A stretch of DNA of 64,000 nucleotides, taken from contig JACPUU010000016.1 of NCBI GenBank assembly GCA_016192075.1, forward strand, positions 124,001-188,000. Reading direction: 5' to 3'. Of this stretch, positions 22,521-32,503 are shown one piece after another (position 1 is the first letter of the stretch; each line of letters begins with the position of its first letter). Both the position numbers and the translations under genes were made by a program. This DNA is from Bacteroidota bacterium. GTDB lineage: Bacteria; Bacteroidota; Bacteroidia; Flavobacteriales_D; Crocinitomicaceae. Under the pieces are notes generated by a model. The model had not been told where the DNA came from and ran no database searches. It saw only the letters and a program-made list of their open reading frames with translations.

Positions 22521-25137
22521 CCAACATAGCTCCCCGTTTTCAGTTAATGCTGAAGAAATTTTCACTGCATTGCAGAGTGATAGCGCGGTTGGTTTGTGCC
22601 AGCCTGAGGTTGAAAACCGCCTGAAAGAATTTGGTGCCAATAAAATTGAAGAAAAAGCACGTAAAAGTTTGTTCCTCATTTTTCTGAGCCAGTTTAGGAG
22701 CCCTATTGTGTGGTTACTGGTTTTTGCAGCGGGCTTGTCATTTTATGTGAGTGAATGGCTTGACAGTGTCGCCATTCTTACCATAATACTCATCAATGCA
22801 CTGATTGGTTTTTACATGGAATATCAGGCCGAGCATTCAATGAACGAGCTTAAAAAACTGGCCACCGTTCCCGCAAAAGTTTTAAGAGATAAAAACCTGC
22901 AGGAGATAGATGCTGCATACATTGTGCCCGGCGATATTGTATACATTGAAGCGGGAGATATGATTCCGGCAGATGGCAGAATTTTTACGGCGACACAGTT
23001 GCAGCTGGATGAATCTGCTTTAACAGGAGAGTCGCTGCCGGTAGAAAAGCAAACAGAAAAACTGGCGGTCACCACCCCCCTTGCTGAGCGTAACAACATG
23101 CTTTATAAGGGAACGTATTCTACAAAGGGCAATGGCTACATGATTGTTACCGATACAGGCATGAATACAGAGCTTGGTACAATTGCGCGAATGGTTCAAT
23201 CGGCTGACCAGGTTGCCACGCCGCTGGAAAAAAAACTGGAGGACTTCAGCAAAAAACTCATTTGGATTACGGTGGGTCTGGTTGCCGTAATTTTTACCTC
23301 CGGAATTCTTAACGGGCAGTATTTTCCCGAGATGCTTGAAACAGCGATTGCACTTGCAGTGGCTGCAATACCTGAAGGCCTGCCCATTGTTGCAACACTT
23401 GCTTTGGCCCGGGGAATGCTCAAAATGGCAAAGCACCAGGTCATTGTAAAAAAACTCTCTGCCGTTGAAACCCTGGGTGGCACCAATATCATCTGCACCG
23501 ATAAAACAGGTACGCTCACCCAAAACAAAATAGAAGTAACAACAGTTGTCACGGCAGCTGATAATGCAGCTGGTCGTGAAATAAGTAATCAGATAGCTGT
23601 TTTATGTAACACGGCTGAACTGCATGAAAGTGCTGCCGGTTTTTCAGAAATTGGTGATCCGCTGGAGACAGGGCTGCTGAAATTTGTGGTAAAAAACCAG
23701 TTGAATATTCAGAGTTTCCGAAACAGGTTTCCTAAAATTAAAGAAGAACCCTTTTCGTCTGAAACAAAAATAATGGCCACACTCCATCAGACAGAAGAGG
23801 GGTTTACCATTTATGCCAAAGGCGCTTCTGAAGAAATACTGAAACGCTGCACCGGTATTTTTGAAGCACAGGGTATTGTTGAACTGAATGCTGAAAAAAA
23901 ACACTATTGGACACAAAAAGCAGAAGAACTCGCCAACACCGGGTTAAAGGTAATTGCGGGTGCCTATAAACCGCATGCAGCTGAAACAGCTGTTCTTCAT
24001 ACGGATCTTGTTTTTGTGGGTTTGTTTGGTTTGATTGATCCGCCGAGGGAAGATGTTTTTGCCGCCATTGAAGAATGTAAAACAGCCGGTATCCGGGTAA
24101 TAATGATAACCGGAGATCACCCGGCCACTGCAAAAAATATTGCCGTTAAACTGGGCATTGCTGCTGATGCCAATGTAACAATAATGACCGGCCAGGAAAT
24201 GAATGCATATGAAAACCTGACCGAAAAAGAAAAATCAGTATGGCTGAATACGACTGTATTTGCACGCGTAAGCCCCAAACAAAAGCTGGATCTCATCGCT
24301 GTTTTGCAGGAACATAAGAATATTGTAGGCATGACCGGCGATGGGGTGAACGATGCCCCTGCATTGAAAAAGGCAGACATCGGTATTGCTATGGGAGTGC
24401 GGGGCACACAGGTGTCACAGGAAGTAGCAGATATGGTTTTGAAAGACGATTCATTTAACTCCATTGTAATTGCAATCAGGCAGGGCCGCATCATTTTTGA
24501 CAACATCCGCAAATTTGTTATTTATTTACTCTCCTGCAACCTGAGTGAGTTAATCGTGATTGCTTTTGCCTCAGTCATGAACATGCATTTTCAGTTGTTT
24601 CCGCTGCAAATTCTCTTTATCAATCTCATTACCGATATGCTTCCTGCACTTGCCCTGGGGGTTACTGCCGGCAGTCCGGATATTATGCGCAGGCCGCCGG
24701 TAACGGTAAATGAACCTATTGTAGACCGCAAACGGTGGATAACCATTTTCTTTTATGCTTCAGTAATTGGAGCAACAAGTATAGGCGCTGTTTTTTTAAG
24801 CCATTTTACGGTTCATAAAACGGAGTTATGGAATCCTGAACTTTGTAACAACATTTTGTTTTTTACACTTATTTTTTCGCAGTTGCTGCATGTGCTCAAT
24901 ATGGGAAGCAACAGTGCCGTCTTCTTTAAATCTGAAGTGTTCCGCAATACGCATGTATGGGGTGCAATAGCACTTTCAGTCATTCTTTTAATGGTCATGT
25001 ACGTTATAGAACCGGTAAGAAAAGTGCTGTCAATTTATGAAATGTCGGCAAGTGACTGGCTTATTATTTTATCGGCAAGTATTGTTTCCCTGTTGATTAT
25101 TCAGCTGGGTAAAAAATTAAAAATAGCGGTTCAATGA
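22507..25137 (+). CDS. P-type (P2A-like) Ca2+-transporting ATPase
   Basis: An 876-residue P-type ATPase starting at a GTG that overlaps the preceding gene by 14 bases. Catalytic motifs are complete: TGES (173-176), DKTGTLTQN with phosphorylated Asp332, and GDGVNDAP (611-618). The ion-binding residues of SERCA site II are recognisable: PEGLP in M4 (289-293), NLSEL in M5 and NLITD in M6. This points to Ca2+ (or Mn2+) export rather than heavy-metal transport; there is no CPx motif or metal-binding N-terminus. Ten membrane helices are expected. Its stop overlaps the start of the SRPBCC gene (ATGA). Confidence 0.9.
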   Translation: MRSINQHSSPFSVNAEEIFTALQSDSAVGLCQPEVENRLKEFGANKIEEKARKSLFLIFLSQFRSPIVWLLVFAAGLSFYVSEWLDSVAILTIILINALIGFYMEYQAEHSMNELKKLATVPAKVLRDKNLQEIDAAYIVPGDIVYIEAGDMIPADGRIFTATQLQLDESALTGESLPVEKQTEKLAVTTPLAERNNMLYKGTYSTKGNGYMIVTDTGMNTELGTIARMVQSADQVATPLEKKLEDFSKKLIWITVGLVAVIFTSGILNGQYFPEMLETAIALAVAAIPEGLPIVATLALARGMLKMAKHQVIVKKLSAVETLGGTNIICTDKTGTLTQNKIEVTTVVTAADNAAGREISNQIAVLCNTAELHESAAGFSEIGDPLETGLLKFVVKNQLNIQSFRNRFPKIKEEPFSSETKIMATLHQTEEGFTIYAKGASEEILKRCTGIFEAQGIVELNAEKKHYWTQKAEELANTGLKVIAGAYKPHAAETAVLHTDLVFVGLFGLIDPPREDVFAAIEECKTAGIRVIMITGDHPATAKNIAVKLGIAADANVTIMTGQEMNAYENLTEKEKSVWLNTTVFARVSPKQKLDLIAVLQEHKNIVGMTGDGVNDAPALKKADIGIAMGVRGTQVSQEVADMVLKDDSFNSIVIAIRQGRIIFDNIRKFVIYLLSCNLSELIVIAFASVMNMHFQLFPLQILFINLITDMLPALALGVTAGSPDIMRRPPVTVNEPIVDRKRWITIFFYASVIGATSIGAVFLSHFTVHKTELWNPELCNNILFFTLIFSQLLHVLNMGSNSAVFFKSEVFRNTHVWGAIALSVILLMVMYVIEPVRKVLSIYEMSASDWLIILSASIVSLLIIQLGKKLKIAVQ

Positions 25138-25733
25138 GTGTGAAAAAAACATACGGATACCTGCTGCTTATTACTTTCTGGTGCATGGGGGCAATTTCTA
25201 TTGCGCAGGAAACCACAGATTCATTAAAACAAATTTCGCGTGAAAAAATAAAAAAAATTGAACGGACAGAGGTAATAAATGGCAAACCGGAAGAAGTGTT
25301 TGCGTTTATGGATGATATCCGCAACACGGGCCGTCACATGACAGAAAGCAGTGGTGCTATGATGGGGGGTAAATTAAAACTGGAGTGGCTGACCACCCAC
25401 ACAACCGGTTTAGGAACCAAATACAGATGGGAGGGGAAAGTACTTGGAATGAAAATGGACTTTACGGTTGAAGTCAGTAAATGGGTTGAAGCCCAACAAA
25501 AAATATGGGGCACGGTGGGTGAGGCAAAAATGATTGTCATCACCTGGTTTGAAATGCACCTTGAGTTAACACCCAATGAAGATGGTACAACAACCGTGAA
25601 ACTGCGAATTCTATTTACCAAATCAAAAAACATTCCCGGGTTTTTGTTGGGACGGCGCTACTCAATCTGGTGCGTAAAAAGCATGTTAAAAGACACCAAA
25701 AAACATTTTGACAAAAATGAAAAAAACAGGTAA
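25134..25733 (+). CDS. Exported SRPBCC-family protein
   Basis: A 199-residue protein with an N-terminal signal or anchor (YGYLLLITFWCMGAISIA). The rest resembles the SRPBCC (START-like) fold used to bind hydrophobic ligands: INGKPEEVFAFMDDIRN, GLGTKYRWEGKVLG, EVSKWVEAQQKIWGT, and a long C-terminal helix around SIWCVKSMLKDTKKHF. No ligand can be predicted. It overlaps the ATPase stop by four bases and the pfkA start by 17 bases, so its translation is tightly linked to both. Confidence 0.75.
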   Translation: MSVKKTYGYLLLITFWCMGAISIAQETTDSLKQISREKIKKIERTEVINGKPEEVFAFMDDIRNTGRHMTESSGAMMGGKLKLEWLTTHTTGLGTKYRWEGKVLGMKMDFTVEVSKWVEAQQKIWGTVGEAKMIVITWFEMHLELTPNEDGTTTVKLRILFTKSKNIPGFLLGRRYSIWCVKSMLKDTKKHFDKNEKNR

Positions 25734-26706
25734 ATTAAAAAAGATAGCCGTTTTAACCTCTGGCGGTGATGCTCCCGGTTTGAATGCTTGCATTCGTGCT
25801 GTGGTGCGAACAGCCGTGTTTAACGGGTTAACCGTAATGGGTGTTCGAAAAGGTTTTGAAGGGCTGATTGCCGGCGATTTTGTATCAATGAATGCCAGCA
25901 GTGTAAGTGGAATTATTCACTCAGGGGGCACATTGCTTCAGTCTTCCAGGAGTGAGCGGTTTAAAACAAAAGCCGGAAGAAAAAAGGCGTTTGAACAAAT
26001 TACAAAAGCAAACATAGATGCTGTTATTTTAATTGGTGGAGATGGTTCCTTTGAAGGAGCAAAAACATTTACCAAAGAATATGAAATTCCGTTTATCGGA
26101 ATTCCCAAAACCATTGACAACGATATTTCCGGTACGGATATCTGTATTGGTTATGATACCGCATTGAACACCGCCATGCAGGCGATTGATAAAATAAGAG
26201 ATACGGCTCAATCTCACGAACGTATTTTTATTGTCGAAGTGATGGGGCGTGATTCCGGTTACATTGCTTACGGGGCAGGTTTGGCCGGAGGAGCGGAGGC
26301 TATTTTGATTCCTGAAACAAAAGCAGATGCTGAAAATCTCTTGCAGGTTTTAAAAAAAGGCTGGAAGCGTGACAAGTCATCCCTGATTGTTGTAGTGGCA
26401 GAAGGTGATGAAAGCGGCGGTGCAGGTAAAGTAGCTGAGTTGATTGAGAAACACAATCCCGGTCAGTATATCGGCATTTGTATTTTAGGGCATACACAGC
26501 GGGGAGGCAGTCCAACAGCGGCTGATCGTATTTTGGCCTCAAAATTCGGATACGGTGCTGTTGAAGCACTCCTCAGCGGAAAAAGAAACAGCATGATTGG
26601 CATCAAAAAAAATGAAATCTGTTTTACACCGCTTGCAAAAGTCAAAAAGCAGCATTTGGCCGTAACGGGCAATTTGCTGAAAATGATCACCACCCTGACA
26701 GGTTAA
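25717..26706 (+). CDS. pfkA: 6-phosphofructokinase
   Basis: A 329-residue glycolytic enzyme phosphorylating fructose 6-phosphate. The ATG at 25717 is preferred over the TTG at 25708. Motifs: TSGGDAPGLNACIR (ATP site, start of protein), GGDGSFEGA (ATP-type; PPi-dependent enzymes have GGDD), PKTIDNDISGTD with the catalytic Asp, and VEVMGRDSGYIA (substrate binding). Length matches bacterial ATP-PFK. It overlaps the SRPBCC gene by 17 bases and closes the operon. The presence of a glycolytic enzyme behind a nuclease and a cation pump is unexpected; it may be a second, conditionally expressed PfkA. Confidence 0.94.
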   Translation: MKKTGKLKKIAVLTSGGDAPGLNACIRAVVRTAVFNGLTVMGVRKGFEGLIAGDFVSMNASSVSGIIHSGGTLLQSSRSERFKTKAGRKKAFEQITKANIDAVILIGGDGSFEGAKTFTKEYEIPFIGIPKTIDNDISGTDICIGYDTALNTAMQAIDKIRDTAQSHERIFIVEVMGRDSGYIAYGAGLAGGAEAILIPETKADAENLLQVLKKGWKRDKSSLIVVVAEGDESGGAGKVAELIEKHNPGQYIGICILGHTQRGGSPTAADRILASKFGYGAVEALLSGKRNSMIGIKKNEICFTPLAKVKKQHLAVTGNLLKMITTLTG

Positions 26707-26764
26707 GCTGCGGAACAGAAACTAAAACCAACGAAATGAAATTCAAAAAACCGATTAAACGACC

Positions 26765-29700
26765 ATGATAAATTTTTGCATAAACTGGGCGCTGAAAAAC
26801 AAAGTCATTGTACTGATGATGGCTTTCGTGATCACTATTTATGGTGTTTTTTCGGTACGTACAACACCTGTGGATGCCATTCCGGATTTATCTGAAAACC
26901 AGGTCATCATTTATACCGAGTGGATGGGTGCCAATCCACAGTTAATAGAAGATCAGATTACGTTTCCATTGGTCAGCAATCTGCAGGGTATTCCTGATGT
27001 GAAAAATATCCGGGCATCTTCCATGTTTGGCATGAGTTTCATTTTTGTGATTTTTGAAGACGATACAGACATTTATTGGGCAAGGTCGCGCGTGTTGGAA
27101 AGACTCAATTATGCACAGCGGTTATTACCTGAAGGGGCCACACCAACACTTGGGCCTGACGGAACCGGGCTGGGCCATGTTTTCTGGTATACACTGGATG
27201 CACCCGGGTATGATTTGGGTGAGTTGCGTGCCATCCAGGATTGGTATGTCAGGCTGGCACTTCAGTCAGTAGAAGGTGTGAGTGAAGTAGCCTCTTTTGG
27301 CGGCTTTCAAAAACAATACCAGGTAGTAATTGATCCTTACAAACTGCGTTATTACGACCTGACCTTAATGGAGGTGGTTGATAAAATCAAAGCCAATAAC
27401 AACGATGTCGGTGGCCGCAAATTTGAGCAGGCAGATGTGGGGTATATTATCCGCGGACTGGGGTTTATCAAAAACATAGAGGAGATAGAAAACATTCCGG
27501 TAAAAACCATTAATTCAATTCCTGTTCTCATCAAAGATATTGCAACCGTACAAACCGGTGGTGAGCTGCGCCTGGGAATTACTGACTTTAACGGAGAAGG
27601 AGAACGGGTGGGTGGAATCATTGTGATGCGCTATGGTGAAAACGCCAAAGAAGTAATTGAACGCATAAAAACAAAAATGGCTGAGGTGGAAAAAGGGTTG
27701 CCTGAAGGCGTCCGGTTTGACATTGCTTACGACCGGTCATGGCTGATTGATGAAACCATAAATACGCTGAGCAGTGCCGTGACCGAAGAAATTATCATTG
27801 TAACTATTGTGCTGTTTATTTTTCTCTTTCACGTGCGGAGTGCGTTGATCGTAGTTATTACCATTCCCCTGTCTGTACTGATTGCATTTATTCTGATGAA
27901 CCTCTTTGGCATATCGTCCAATATTATGTCGCTGGCGGGGGTAGTTCTGGCGGTAGGTGATCTCGTTGATGCGGGAATTGTAATGGTCGAAAACGCCATG
28001 AAAGAACTGGGCGCTGAAAATCCTGACAAAAATTTCAAATTAACAGACATTGAGCGTAAAAAAAGAATTGAAATTTCATCTAAACTAATTGGTAAAGCTG
28101 TCTTTAATTCAATTCTGGTAACGCTGATTTCATTCAGCCCTATTTTATTTCTCGAAGGGCAGGAACATAAACTTTTCTCGCCGCTTGTCTGGACTAAAAC
28201 ATTTGCCATGCTGGGCTCTGCTTTTGTTGCCATCTTCCTGGTTCCGGTTTTGATGGTGGTGCTGCTGAAAGGTAAAATTCTCCCTGAAAAAAAGCATCCC
28301 GTTTCGCGCTTTTTCATTTGGATTTACACCCCGGTAATCAATTGGTGTCTGCGCTGGAAAAAAACGGTTTTGATAAGCAGTGTTGTATTAATCCTTGGCA
28401 GTATACCGCTTGTTATGAATCTGGGTACTGAATTTATGCCGCCGCTTGATGAAGGTTCAATTCTCTACATGCCGGTGACCATGCCTGATATTTCAAATTC
28501 AGAAGTTAAGCGCATTCTCCAGGTTCAGGATAAACTAATTCTTTCAGTGCCTGAAGTAGATAAAGTACTTGGCAAAGCCGGCCGCGCAAACACCGCCACT
28601 GATAATGCACCAATGAGTATGATTGAATCCATTATCTTATTAAAGCCGCAATCAGAATGGAGACCAGGCATTACAAAAAGTGACATTATTGATGAGTTGA
28701 ATTCAAAACTGCAGATTCCGGGAGTCATTAATGGCTGGACACAACCCATCATCAATCGTATTAATATGCTTTCAACCGGTATTCGTACAGATGTGGGTAT
28801 TAAAGTCTATGGCCAAAACCTGGATACCATAAATAAATACGCCCAGTTGATGAAAAAAGAACTGGAAGGTGTTGAAGGGGTAAGAGATTTGTATGTTGAC
28901 CCGATTACCGGTGGAAAATACATTGACATAAAAATCCGTAAAGATGAAATCGGGCGCTATGGTTTGTCAGTTGATGATGTCAATATGTTTATAGAAACGG
29001 CATTGGGTGGCATGAATGTTACAACCGTTTTAGAGGGCAGACAACGCTTCAGTCTCAATGTCAGGTATGCGCAGAGTTACAGGGACAATATCCGAAAATT
29101 AAATGAACTGCATATTCAGACCATGGATTACGGACCCATTCCGCTTTCGTCTGTTGCAGAGATAAAAATCACCAATGGACCACCCATGATAACCACCGAA
29201 AATGCAATGCTGCGCGGTACCGTATTGTTTAACGTCCGTGATCGCGATATGGGCAGCACGGTAAAAGATGCCAAAGAAAAGCTGGAAGAATTTATCCGGA
29301 ATCTGCCGCAGGGATATTACGTGGAATGGAGCGGTCAGTATGAAAACCAGGTAAGGGCAGAAACACGACTGAAAATAATTATTCCCATTGTGCTTGTTGT
29401 CATTACGGTGATTCTGTACTTTACGTTTAAATCATTCAGGGATGTTGCCATTGTGCTAAGTGCAATTCCGGTTGCGCTTGTCGGCGGGGCTTATTCACTT
29501 TACTTTTTTGATGTGAATTTTTCGGTTGCGGTTGCCGTTGGGTTTATCGCACTTTTTGGTGTGGCTATTGAAACCGGTGTATTGATGCTTGTTTACCTGA
29601 ACAATGCCGTTTTTGAAAAAAGCAAACGACTTAACGAAACAAATTTACCCATGACAAAACAAGCGATTCAGGAAGCCATATATGAAGGTGCTGCACTTCG

Positions 29701-29932
29701 TTTACGTCCAAAACTGATGACGGTTCTGGTAGATATTATTGGTTTGTTGCCGGTGCTAATGGCAACAGGTATAGGCAGTGATGTAATGAAACCAATTACC
29801 ATTCCGTTTGTATTCGGGCTTATCACATCCACACTTTTTGTACTGATTGTGTTACCCGTTTTATATGCGGTTGTCCGCGAAGGGGAATTAAAACATAAAG
29901 GAATGATTTCAGTGAAAGAATTTGAGGAATAA
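26765..29932 (+). CDS. cusA: CusA-type Cu(I)/Ag(I) RND efflux permease
   Basis: A 1055-residue inner-membrane proton-driven RND pump of the heavy-metal (HME) family. The three methionines that bind Cu(I)/Ag(I) in E. coli CusA (573, 623, 672) are all present at a constant offset of four: Met569 (LYMPVTM), Met619 (PMSMIES) and Met668 (INMLSTGI). The TM4 signature DLVDAGIVMVENAMK is also of the monovalent-cation type (VDxxxxxxENxxK) rather than the divalent DFGxxxDGA type. Twelve membrane helices and two large periplasmic loops are evident. It begins the operon with tolC and two adaptors, 58 bases after pfkA. Confidence 0.93.
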   Translation: MINFCINWALKNKVIVLMMAFVITIYGVFSVRTTPVDAIPDLSENQVIIYTEWMGANPQLIEDQITFPLVSNLQGIPDVKNIRASSMFGMSFIFVIFEDDTDIYWARSRVLERLNYAQRLLPEGATPTLGPDGTGLGHVFWYTLDAPGYDLGELRAIQDWYVRLALQSVEGVSEVASFGGFQKQYQVVIDPYKLRYYDLTLMEVVDKIKANNNDVGGRKFEQADVGYIIRGLGFIKNIEEIENIPVKTINSIPVLIKDIATVQTGGELRLGITDFNGEGERVGGIIVMRYGENAKEVIERIKTKMAEVEKGLPEGVRFDIAYDRSWLIDETINTLSSAVTEEIIIVTIVLFIFLFHVRSALIVVITIPLSVLIAFILMNLFGISSNIMSLAGVVLAVGDLVDAGIVMVENAMKELGAENPDKNFKLTDIERKKRIEISSKLIGKAVFNSILVTLISFSPILFLEGQEHKLFSPLVWTKTFAMLGSAFVAIFLVPVLMVVLLKGKILPEKKHPVSRFFIWIYTPVINWCLRWKKTVLISSVVLILGSIPLVMNLGTEFMPPLDEGSILYMPVTMPDISNSEVKRILQVQDKLILSVPEVDKVLGKAGRANTATDNAPMSMIESIILLKPQSEWRPGITKSDIIDELNSKLQIPGVINGWTQPIINRINMLSTGIRTDVGIKVYGQNLDTINKYAQLMKKELEGVEGVRDLYVDPITGGKYIDIKIRKDEIGRYGLSVDDVNMFIETALGGMNVTTVLEGRQRFSLNVRYAQSYRDNIRKLNELHIQTMDYGPIPLSSVAEIKITNGPPMITTENAMLRGTVLFNVRDRDMGSTVKDAKEKLEEFIRNLPQGYYVEWSGQYENQVRAETRLKIIIPIVLVVITVILYFTFKSFRDVAIVLSAIPVALVGGAYSLYFFDVNFSVAVAVGFIALFGVAIETGVLMLVYLNNAVFEKSKRLNETNLPMTKQAIQEAIYEGAALRLRPKLMTVLVDIIGLLPVLMATGIGSDVMKPITIPFVFGLITSTLFVLIVLPVLYAVVREGELKHKGMISVKEFEE

Positions 29933-29946
29933 AAAATACTACAGCT

Positions 29947-31227
29947 ATGCTTAATCTGTTTCATAAATTTAGTCCGTCCGCCGTTGGTTTTTTTCTGCTG
30001 ATGATAGTCTCATTTGGCGTCAACGCGCAGCCTGTTACCCTGGACAGCATTTTGTTTGTAGTCGAAAATGAAAACCCTGAATTCAGGGTGTATGATTCCC
30101 GCATACTGGCTTACAGTGAATATGCTCAAGGCGCAACAGCACTCGATGCGCCGCAGATTGGCGCCGGATTTTTTATGACACCCTACAACCCGGGCATGTG
30201 GAAAAGTGATCCTGCCATGAATAATCCGGGCATGGGTTCTTTTATGATCAGCGGGCAACAAATGATCACAAATCCTAAAAAACGGGCAGCCAGTGAAAAT
30301 TACATGCTGAGTATGATTGGCGTTGATTCAACCATGAAAAACAGCATGCGAAATCAAATGTTCTTTATGGTAAAAATGGCCTATTATGAATGGCTTATTA
30401 TGGAAAAGCAGCTGCGTGTTATTGAAGAGAGTGAAGTGCTGATTACCTACCTGATTCAATCAGCAGAATTGCGGTATACCTATGGCATGGACAAACTGCC
30501 GGCCTACTACAAAGCCCAGGGTATGCTGGCTGAAGTTCAGTCTATGAAGCTGATGCTTGATCAGGCCATTAATCAAAACCGCATTCTGCTCAACACCTAC
30601 ATGAACCGTAGCCAACAGGAACTTTTTACGATTGATACCACCTACACGATCCGGAATTACGAGCAGAAAAAAGCAGACACGCTGCTTATTGCTGAAAACC
30701 GCAGTGATTACAAGTTGCTAAACGCAGAAGTTTACCAATTGCAGCAAAAGCAAAACCTGGAACTGGCACAAAAATATCCTGACTTCGGAGTCAGGTATGA
30801 TCACATGTTTCCTTTTGGTACAAACCCGCAGCAGTTCAGTCTCATGTTTATGATTTCTGTTCCAATTGCTCCCTGGTCTGATGATATGTATCTGGCCGAG
30901 GCACGAGGGCTTGATTTTGAAATAGAAAGTATTCGCAGTGAGCAGCAAAGTTTACAAAACAGTATTGAGGGTAAACTGGAAGTATTGCGAACTAAAATTG
31001 GCAGTAAAAAGCAGGAATTGTACGTAACAGAAAGTCTTTTGATTCCGGCCATGGAAAAAAATTACCAGGTTGAGTTGATTGGGTATGAACAAAACACACA
31101 AATGCTTTTTATGGTGTTGGATGCCTGGCAGAATTTAAAAATGGCAAAACTCATGTCACTGACCCAATTAATGGATTTGTTGGTGCTGCAGGCTGAGTAT
31201 GAGTATGAACTTGAAATAATTCCGTAA
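29947..31227 (+). CDS. cusC: TolC-family outer membrane efflux protein, methionine-rich
   Basis: A 426-residue TolC-like protein with a signal peptide ending near GVNAQ. It has long helical repeats typical of the periplasmic tunnel (residues 110-230 and 300-420) and forms the outer-membrane exit of the RND pump. An unusual Met-rich segment (Met77, 84, 91, 96, 100, 106, with PYNPGMWK and NNPGMGSFM) lies early in the mature protein, which would suit soft-metal handling. The gene is 14 bases after cusA and one base before the first adaptor. Confidence 0.87.
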   Translation: MLNLFHKFSPSAVGFFLLMIVSFGVNAQPVTLDSILFVVENENPEFRVYDSRILAYSEYAQGATALDAPQIGAGFFMTPYNPGMWKSDPAMNNPGMGSFMISGQQMITNPKKRAASENYMLSMIGVDSTMKNSMRNQMFFMVKMAYYEWLIMEKQLRVIEESEVLITYLIQSAELRYTYGMDKLPAYYKAQGMLAEVQSMKLMLDQAINQNRILLNTYMNRSQQELFTIDTTYTIRNYEQKKADTLLIAENRSDYKLLNAEVYQLQQKQNLELAQKYPDFGVRYDHMFPFGTNPQQFSLMFMISVPIAPWSDDMYLAEARGLDFEIESIRSEQQSLQNSIEGKLEVLRTKIGSKKQELYVTESLLIPAMEKNYQVELIGYEQNTQMLFMVLDAWQNLKMAKLMSLTQLMDLLVLQAEYEYELEIIP

Positions 31228-31228
31228 A

Positions 31229-32479
31229 ATGAAACGTGTCCGGTTAGTTTTAATAGCGTTGATCCTGGTTGCGGTATCTTGTGCCGGTGACAGGCAAAAC
31301 GGTTCAGCAGAGTCCGTCACGGACCAGGTGTATACGTGTCCCATGCATCCTGAAATAGAATCAGATCAACCCGGGAATTGCCCAAAATGCAACATGAAAC
31401 TGGTGCTGAAACAGGGCACTGAAAATTCAGACCTGGAATACCTGCTTCAGCCAACGAATGAATTTGTTGTAAGTGAAATCAATACCACCACGTTGGTCCG
31501 GCAAAAGGTGAAATATTTGATTCGCGTGGACGGGAGCATAAATTATGACCTCCAGGAAATACATGCTGTTACATCGCGTGTTTCAGGCAGGGTTGAAAAG
31601 CTCTATGTTTATGCTGAATTTGAACCTGTAAAAAAGGGGCAGAAACTGGTAGAAATTTACAGTGAAGAACTGGTCACCGAACAAGAGAATTATATTTTTC
31701 TGCTAACCAGCGATGCTGAAAATACCAACCTCATTCATGCCGCAGAAAAAAGACTTGAACTGCTTGGTATGGATCACGATCAGCTTGCAAAACTCAAAGA
31801 AAACAAAACCTCAATTGCATCAGTCGTAATCAAAAGTCCATACACCGGTCACCTGCATTCAACGGTACAAAATGCAACCACCGGCAACGAAATGAATACA
31901 ACCATGTCAGCATTGCCAACAACCGAAAAAAATAATGCAGCGGCATGGCTTAGAGAGGGGGCCTATGTGAGCAAGGGTGAAAATCTCTTCAGCATTTACA
32001 GCACCCGAAAAGTTTGGGCCATTCTTAACATTCCCGCAGCTTACCTGGGAGAAATTAAAACAGGAATACCCGTTAAAATTTGGTTTTCTGCCGGTGAAAC
32101 AGATACGGTTTATGCCAGCATAAATTACGTTGAACCGGTTGTGAATGAATCAGGCAATACCCTGCGCGCACGGGTGTATTTAACCAATCCGGATGATCAG
32201 TTTAAAATAGGTTCCTTGCTGAATGCTGAACTGGACCTTGGTGAAAAAGAGGGTTATTTTGTCCCTGAAACGGCTGTTGTCAGCCTGGGAAATAAGCAGG
32301 CGGTTTTTATAAAACAAGACCACATTTTTGTTTCCAGGATTGTTCACACCGGCATGAAGCGTGACGGCCTGGTTGAAATAATTTCAGGAATCAGTGAAGG
32401 TGAAAAAATTGCTGTCAACGCTCAAATGATGGTTGACAGCGAAAGTTTTATCAAAATACCGGTTGAAAATAAAGAGTAA
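31229..32479 (+). CDS. cusB: CusB-type RND periplasmic adaptor with heavy-metal-binding domain (1)
   Basis: A 416-residue lipoprotein adaptor (lipobox AVSC, Cys18). Immediately after it comes a heavy-metal-binding domain: YTCPMHPE with Cys37, then CPKCNMKL with Cys51 and Cys54. The rest has the membrane-fusion layout: barrel-sandwich halves (AVTSRVSGRVEKLYV; VIKSPYTGHLHSTV), a helical hairpin between them, then beta-barrel and membrane-proximal domains ending GEKIAVNAQMMVDSE. It links the permease to TolC and may hand Cu(I) or Ag(I) to the pump. It starts one base after the tolC stop codon. Confidence 0.92.
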   Translation: MKRVRLVLIALILVAVSCAGDRQNGSAESVTDQVYTCPMHPEIESDQPGNCPKCNMKLVLKQGTENSDLEYLLQPTNEFVVSEINTTTLVRQKVKYLIRVDGSINYDLQEIHAVTSRVSGRVEKLYVYAEFEPVKKGQKLVEIYSEELVTEQENYIFLLTSDAENTNLIHAAEKRLELLGMDHDQLAKLKENKTSIASVVIKSPYTGHLHSTVQNATTGNEMNTTMSALPTTEKNNAAAWLREGAYVSKGENLFSIYSTRKVWAILNIPAAYLGEIKTGIPVKIWFSAGETDTVYASINYVEPVVNESGNTLRARVYLTNPDDQFKIGSLLNAELDLGEKEGYFVPETAVVSLGNKQAVFIKQDHIFVSRIVHTGMKRDGLVEIISGISEGEKIAVNAQMMVDSESFIKIPVENKE

Positions 32480-32503
32480 AAAATAAACGAAAATTTTGAG
32501 CAC

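Noticed and set aside
22507-25137. Copper-exporting P-type ATPase (suggested by the neighbouring cus operon)
   Set aside because: There is no CPx motif or metal-binding N-terminus; PEGLP and the M5/M6 residues fit a Ca2+-type pump.
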